Assembly: GCA_016928155.1 (NCBI GenBank)
Contig: JAFGLG010000007.1
Span: forward strand, 122,973 to 186,972
Length of the DNA: 64,000 nucleotides
Source: Candidatus Woesearchaeota archaeon
GTDB taxonomy: Archaea > Nanobdellota > Nanobdellia > Woesearchaeales > JAFGLG01
Direction: 5' to 3'
The first letter of the stretch is position 1, and every line of letters begins with the position of its first letter. The notes under the pieces are model-generated. The model made no database searches, was not told the DNA's origin, and saw only the letters and a list, made by a program, of their open reading frames with translations. Position numbers and translations under genes: made by a program. This document shows positions 60,119 to 64,000 of this stretch, one piece after another.

Positions 60119-61579
60119 CTAAGCCAGCCCGAGATTCTTCATCACGAAATCCTTATCGAACTCCTTCAGGTCCTCATAGCCCTGGCCGGTCCCGAAGAAG
60201 ATGATAGGCTTGTTGATTACATATGATATAGAGATCGCTGCGCCACCTTTCTCGTCGACATCAGCTTTCGTGAGTATTATGGCGTCGATACCTGCAGCAT
60301 CATTGAAGAACTGCGCCTGCTCAATGCAGTCATTGCCTGTTATGGATTCCCCCACAAACACCCTGAGATCCGGTCTGCTCACCCTGACTAGCTTCTTCAG
60401 CTCATCCATCAGATTCGTGTTCGAGTGCTGCCTGCCTGCAGTATCTATCAGGACAACATCTTTGCCCTTTGCCTTGGCATGCTTTATCGTGTCGAATGCG
60501 ACAGCTGCTGCATCAGCCCCGTAATCATGCTTGATGACCTTCACACCGACATTAACTGCATGCTCCTCGAGCTGCTGGATGGCTGCTGCCCTGAAAGTAT
60601 CGCAGGCTGCTATGACGCAGGAAAGCCCATTTGATTCGAGCAGCTTAGCTATCTTGACAAGGTTTGTCGTCTTGCCGGCGCCGTTCACTCCGAAGAATGC
60701 GATGATGAAAGGCTTTTCTTCCTTCTCCTTCACCATATCTATTATATCCAGCCTTTCGAAATCAAGGACGCGGCCTATTGTCTCCTGCAAGGAATGCATG
60801 ATGATGTCAGAGGTCCTGCCCCTGTCGAATTTCTGGTCGACAAGCTTTGCCTTGAGGTCAGACCTTATCCTTTCGATGACCTCCATCGCGACATTGTTCT
60901 CGAGCATGACCAGCTCAAGCTCCCAGAAAAGGTCATTGAACCTCGATTCAGAGAGGGAAGTCTTTGTGACAATATCGGTCATCTTGGAGAAGATGCTTCT
61001 CTTCTCAGGAACCTCGGGCTTGATAGATCCAGACTCAAATTTGACCTCAGTTTTTATTAGCTCTTTCTTTTGTTCTTTTCTAGTCTCTCCTTTCTCAGAG
61101 ACCTTGATATAGTCTTTCTTTATGTCTTCCTTTTCTTCCTTGATCTCTTTCTTCTTCCTGAAGAATCCAAAGAAGCCCTTCTTCTCTTCTTTCTCTGGTA
61201 TTTCTTTTTCAACAACTTCAGGCTCTTTTTCAGCAACGCTCTTTTCTATCGGGATCTGTGCAACAGGTTTCTCCGCTTCCGGCTCTGGTTCAATTGTCTT
61301 GTTGTCTGCCTTAGGCGGCTCTTGAATCTTTTCTTCTTCCTTCAGTCCAGGCTCTTCCGCTGCTTCTCTCCCGGGTTCAGGTTTGATCTTAGAAACAGGC
61401 TTCTTATTGATATCAGGCTTTTGCTTTCCAACCTTCTCTAGTCCCTCAGTCTTCGCTATCCCTGGCTCCTCTTTGGTATCTCCCTTGATCTCTGTCGGAG
61501 CAGGTTCCACCTCCTGTTCAACATCCCTCGAGAACCTGTTCACAGCCTGCTTCAGCTTCTCTTTTAAGAATTTGAACAT
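60119..61579 (-). CDS. ftsY: Signal recognition particle receptor FtsY with a long charged linker
   Basis: 486 aa from ATG 61579. The N-terminal amphipathic helix is followed by about 180 residues of Lys/Glu/Pro-rich low complexity, then the NG domains: GVNGAGKTTNLVKIA, VIAACDTFRAAA, DTAGRQHSN, TKADVDEKGGAA and GTGQGYEDL. Docks SRP-bound ribosomes at the membrane. Seven nt after prefoldin alpha. Confidence 0.96.
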   Translation of the reverse strand: MFKFLKEKLKQAVNRFSRDVEQEVEPAPTEIKGDTKEEPGIAKTEGLEKVGKQKPDINKKPVSKIKPEPGREAAEEPGLKEEEKIQEPPKADNKTIEPEPEAEKPVAQIPIEKSVAEKEPEVVEKEIPEKEEKKGFFGFFRKKKEIKEEKEDIKKDYIKVSEKGETRKEQKKELIKTEVKFESGSIKPEVPEKRSIFSKMTDIVTKTSLSESRFNDLFWELELVMLENNVAMEVIERIRSDLKAKLVDQKFDRGRTSDIIMHSLQETIGRVLDFERLDIIDMVKEKEEKPFIIAFFGVNGAGKTTNLVKIAKLLESNGLSCVIAACDTFRAAAIQQLEEHAVNVGVKVIKHDYGADAAAVAFDTIKHAKAKGKDVVLIDTAGRQHSNTNLMDELKKLVRVSRPDLRVFVGESITGNDCIEQAQFFNDAAGIDAIILTKADVDEKGGAAISISYVINKPIIFFGTGQGYEDLKEFDKDFVMKNLGLA

Positions 61580-61586
61580 AACAATA

Positions 61587-62000
61587 TCAACCCACCAATT
61601 TCTTGAGTTCAGTCTCCAGCTCCTGTGACTTGGATGCAAGCAGCTCCATCTGTCTGCCTACCTCCTGCTGGAACTTCAGGATCTCTGTCCTCTGATTCTC
61701 GACAAGCTCCTTGGCACCATCGACATCCTTCTCCACAACAACACCAGCGCCCACATTGATGAGAAGATTCCTGTTGTCCACCAGGCTTGCCTTAGAGAAG
61801 ATGCCTGAGCTGACAGGCACCAGTATCTCAGAGCCCACATCTGCGCCCTTGAGCAGCTCAAGGGATTCAAGGACCTGCTCTATCTCAATCCTCTGCTCCT
61901 CAATCTTCCCGAACTGATGCTCAAGCTGTTGCATCTGCTGGTTGATCATCTGAAGCTCCATATATTTCGACTGGGTATTGTCATCAATCTTATCAGCCAT
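61587..62000 (-). CDS. pfdA: Prefoldin alpha subunit
   Basis: 137 aa. Two coiled-coil helices around a beta-hairpin (LVPVSSGIFSKASLVDNRNLLINVGAGVVVEKD read in parts). Chaperone that hands nascent proteins to the thermosome. GAAGGTGATAAT before the ATG. The usual L18a/LX gene between aIF6 and prefoldin is missing; the gap is 18 nt. Confidence 0.95.
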   Translation of the reverse strand: MADKIDDNTQSKYMELQMINQQMQQLEHQFGKIEEQRIEIEQVLESLELLKGADVGSEILVPVSSGIFSKASLVDNRNLLINVGAGVVVEKDVDGAKELVENQRTEILKFQQEVGRQMELLASKSQELETELKKLVG

Positions 62001-62018
62001 ATTATCACCTTCGCATAA

Positions 62019-62681
62019 TCATCTTCGCGCGAAACCCAATGCGATATCCGCATTCTGTATCTCAGGGCCGCCGCTCAGGTCACCTATCACATACCCATTG
62101 GTGTTGCAGATGATACCTGATCTAATATATGGGTTGCCCATATTCACAGAACCTGTCTCGATCTCAAGCTTCAGGATCCCTGAGATAATATCCTTCTCTG
62201 CAGCTGTGGCATCACGGTGGAGCAGGAGCCCTTTCCTGTTCATGGCAGCGCATGAGCCCACTGTCGGATGGCCTGCCACAGAACATGCCTTTATGGGGAT
62301 GTCCAAGGCTTTCCTTATCCCGTCAATCTCCATCTCCGGATTCATTATGCATCCATGATCGTTCATGAGTATATTATTGCCGAGCGCAGTGTGCGTCGTG
62401 CTTATGACCCTGTAATCTATCTTCAGCCTGTCAAGCATGGCAAGCTCCTCATCAAAGGCGATATCAGGGACAAGGAGGACCTTTGAGTTACCGACGACAA
62501 AAACACCAACAAGATTGGTGCCTGCAATCGTGATCCGGCTGACAGGCACCTTGAGCACCTTATGCAGCAGCTTCATCTGCGAGTCAGGCACCTCATGCCC
62601 AACAAGGCAGAAGCTGTCAGAGGCAAAGGCATACAGCCCGATGTTCGGGTTCCCGTTGAAATTCGTCATAGCAGTATTCAT
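62019..62681 (-). CDS. eif6: Translation initiation factor aIF6
   Basis: 220 aa. Pentein fold with the usual TNFNGNPNIGLYAFASD start, NNILMNDHGCIMNPE and a C-terminal NADIALGF. Blocks joining of subunits until released by SBDS/EF-2. ATG 62681 places the conserved start after five residues, as in homologues; GTG 62690 and ATG 62669 are alternatives. Confidence 0.95.
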   Translation of the reverse strand: MNTAMTNFNGNPNIGLYAFASDSFCLVGHEVPDSQMKLLHKVLKVPVSRITIAGTNLVGVFVVGNSKVLLVPDIAFDEELAMLDRLKIDYRVISTTHTALGNNILMNDHGCIMNPEMEIDGIRKALDIPIKACSVAGHPTVGSCAAMNRKGLLLHRDATAAEKDIISGILKLEIETGSVNMGNPYIRSGIICNTNGYVIGDLSGGPEIQNADIALGFARR

Positions 62682-62700
62682 GGGGGTCACATTCTTTTGG

Positions 62701-63423
62701 TCAGATCTTCTCCATATTGAGGGTTATCTCTATCTCGCCGAAATGCTCCTTCTGCTCAAGGTCTATCTTCCTCGCATTGGTTAGATGGAGCATGGGGATG
62801 AATGTATATATCTTGTCCTCTTTCTTGTCTGACTGCACAAGCTCTGTGAAGGTCAGCTTATCCTCCTTCTGCCGGCAAAGAAGCATGATCTTCTGCAGTA
62901 TCTCCTCTATGAGCTTGCTGATGTCAGCCTTCTTCTCGGGGATCTCAAGCTCGATCTCAATATCTCTGAGGACTCTCCTGTTCTTGACCTCCAAAGCTTT
63001 CTCAAGCGCATTCACGAGATCATAGACAGAGACTTTCCTCTTCCTTGGCTGAGGTGTCCTCGGGATCAGCCTGAAATCCTCCGGCCTTTCTATAATCCGC
63101 TCCTCAATCAGATCAGGAATATCCTCATCATCTGTGTCCTCCTCATCCGGAGCGAACAGCTTGTCGAACTCAAGGATATCCTCCCCGAGAAATTTCTTGG
63201 ACTTTATCTTGAGCAGGATGGCGGCGGCAAGTATCACCTTTCCGGAAAGCTTGAGGTCAAGCTCCTTCATCTTGCGCACTGTATCAAGGAATTCCTTTGC
63301 AATGCTTGAGACATCAATGTCCCATGGATCCATGCCTTCATTGTTTATGATATCCAGGATTATCTGCTTCCAGGAGATCTCTTCCTCTTTCAGGATAGTA
63401 TTCATTATCTTTTCTTGTGTCAT
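62701..63423 (-). CDS. scpA: Condensin subunit ScpA
   Basis: 240 aa, kleisin. N-terminal segment DPWDIDVSSIAKEFL (read from ~32), LKLSGKVILAAAILLKIKSK and C-terminal winged helix (FIPMLHLTNARKIDLEQ). Bridges SMC heads. No smc gene is next to it here. Leads the aIF6-prefoldin-FtsY operon. Confidence 0.93.
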   Translation of the reverse strand: MTQEKIMNTILKEEEISWKQIILDIINNEGMDPWDIDVSSIAKEFLDTVRKMKELDLKLSGKVILAAAILLKIKSKKFLGEDILEFDKLFAPDEEDTDDEDIPDLIEERIIERPEDFRLIPRTPQPRKRKVSVYDLVNALEKALEVKNRRVLRDIEIELEIPEKKADISKLIEEILQKIMLLCRQKEDKLTFTELVQSDKKEDKIYTFIPMLHLTNARKIDLEQKEHFGEIEITLNMEKI

Positions 63424-63589
63424 CTTCCTATCTCATCGTCTCTGATTTTATTTTATGCATAAATAATATAAAAATGTATACTAGTATATTAATGTGATTA
63501 ATCTGTTGTCTTATCTTTTATCAGAAATCTTCGCCTGACTTTATATAGATTATGAATAAATATGTAAATCATAAAAAAGAATCTGCAAA

Positions 63590-63880
63590 TCATAAACAAG
63601 AACCTAAGCCACTGTCAAACAAGCAATGGAGCTTTCTGGGCTTCTTGCGCTCAGCTTCAATCTCTTCCGGAGTCCTATGGCCATGGCCCTGGTGGTTGAT
63701 ATACTGCATCACATTGCTAACGACCGGAACCTGAAGCTCTCTTACATTGATATCTGTGTTGCTTTGGGCCCATCCCAACAGAAAATCAGAATATTCTTTT
63801 CTTGGATCTATATACGCATGAGGTACAGGTTCCCCATTCCCATAAATGGCATAGATTGGTCTTGTCTGTTGGTCTGGCAT
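63590..63880 (-). CDS. Small hypothetical protein
   Basis: 96 aa, soluble, Pro- and His-containing (QYINHQGHGHRTPEEIEAE read in part). TTTATAAAG at about 63931-63939 (minus strand) is a promoter candidate, and AGAGGT lies 7 nt before the ATG. No family recognised; style resembles the small protein at 555. Confidence 0.5.
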   Translation of the reverse strand: MPDQQTRPIYAIYGNGEPVPHAYIDPRKEYSDFLLGWAQSNTDINVRELQVPVVSNVMQYINHQGHGHRTPEEIEAERKKPRKLHCLFDSGLGSCL

Positions 63881-64000
63881 GGATATGACCTCTGGGATTA
63901 TTCAGCAGTGGTTACTATAGTGTTTTTATACTTTATAAATCTTTTGTTATTTCAATAACAGATGCATCATCAAAGACAGCAGAAAGCAAAAAGGATATTA

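Overview
The window is archaeal. It encodes both proteasome subunits, the exosome core (Rrp4, Rrp41, Rrp42), SBDS, RNase P protein Pop5/Rnp2, TFB, RpoK, prefoldin alpha, aIF6, FttA/aCPSF1, Cbf5, FtsY, Lhr, Rad50 and ribosomal proteins S19e, L31e and L39e. Most transcription units start with an A/T-rich TATA box about 25-30 nt upstream of the start codon, so many mRNAs look leaderless. Operon-internal genes use GGTGA-type ribosome binding sites. All three tRNA genes are split by introns. Small families such as DUF5654, DUF5679 and DUF357, an ITGKAI-type N-terminus on an exported protein, and several truncated or decayed genes fit a DPANN archaeon of the Woesearchaeota/Pacearchaeota type. That placement is inference and was not computed.

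Layout. 0-8 kb: integrase N-terminal fragment next to an intron-containing tRNA-Arg, a lipoprotein thioredoxin, prolyl-tRNA synthetase, a secreted transglutaminase-fold protein and an 887-aa HD-GAF-class III cyclase. 8-20 kb: proteasome beta, FttA, a double-receiver protein, HAD hydrolases, an archaeal signal peptidase, a ZIP transporter, a T4 endonuclease V-like DNA repair enzyme, glutaredoxin, NAD kinase and small membrane proteins, plus decayed and frameshifted genes at 18.5-20 kb. 20-25 kb: Lhr helicase, a 430-bp gap holding a strongly folded element, and a four-gene operon of small membrane proteins (TM2, DUF2752, DUF5654, Cys-rich). 25-30 kb: the exosome/proteasome operon. 30-35.4 kb: transketolase, Cbf5 and the L31e-L39e-PDCD5-S19e operon. 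36-41 kb: a pyrimidine cluster (pyrE, pyrF, EamA transporter, pyrB, unknown gene, pyrI). 42-44 kb: alkyltransferase, broken GNAT, TFB. 44.8-54.8 kb: tRNA-Ser, RumA-like methyltransferase, PAS-GAF-HD-GYP protein, Rad50, a duplicated DUF2238 gene end, two unknown proteins, tRNA-Pro and a truncated Hel308-like helicase. 55-58.5 kb: a riboflavin uptake and FMN module (RbkR-type kinase/regulator plus ECF transporter). 58.6-63.9 kb: lipoprotein, DUF4013, FtsY, prefoldin alpha, aIF6, ScpA and a small unknown gene.

How the genes work together. The core operons couple RNA decay, ribosome maturation and proteolysis. The pyrimidine cluster covers aspartate transcarbamoylase (catalytic and regulatory chains), orotate phosphoribosyltransferase and OMP decarboxylase. 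The riboflavin module pairs import with phosphorylation and carries no riboflavin-synthesis gene here, which suggests salvage. The least expected signal is regulatory: a class III nucleotidyl cyclase with its own HD domain, an HD-GYP-type protein and a tandem receiver protein lie within 42 kb, an unusually bacterial-looking signalling set for a small archaeal genome.
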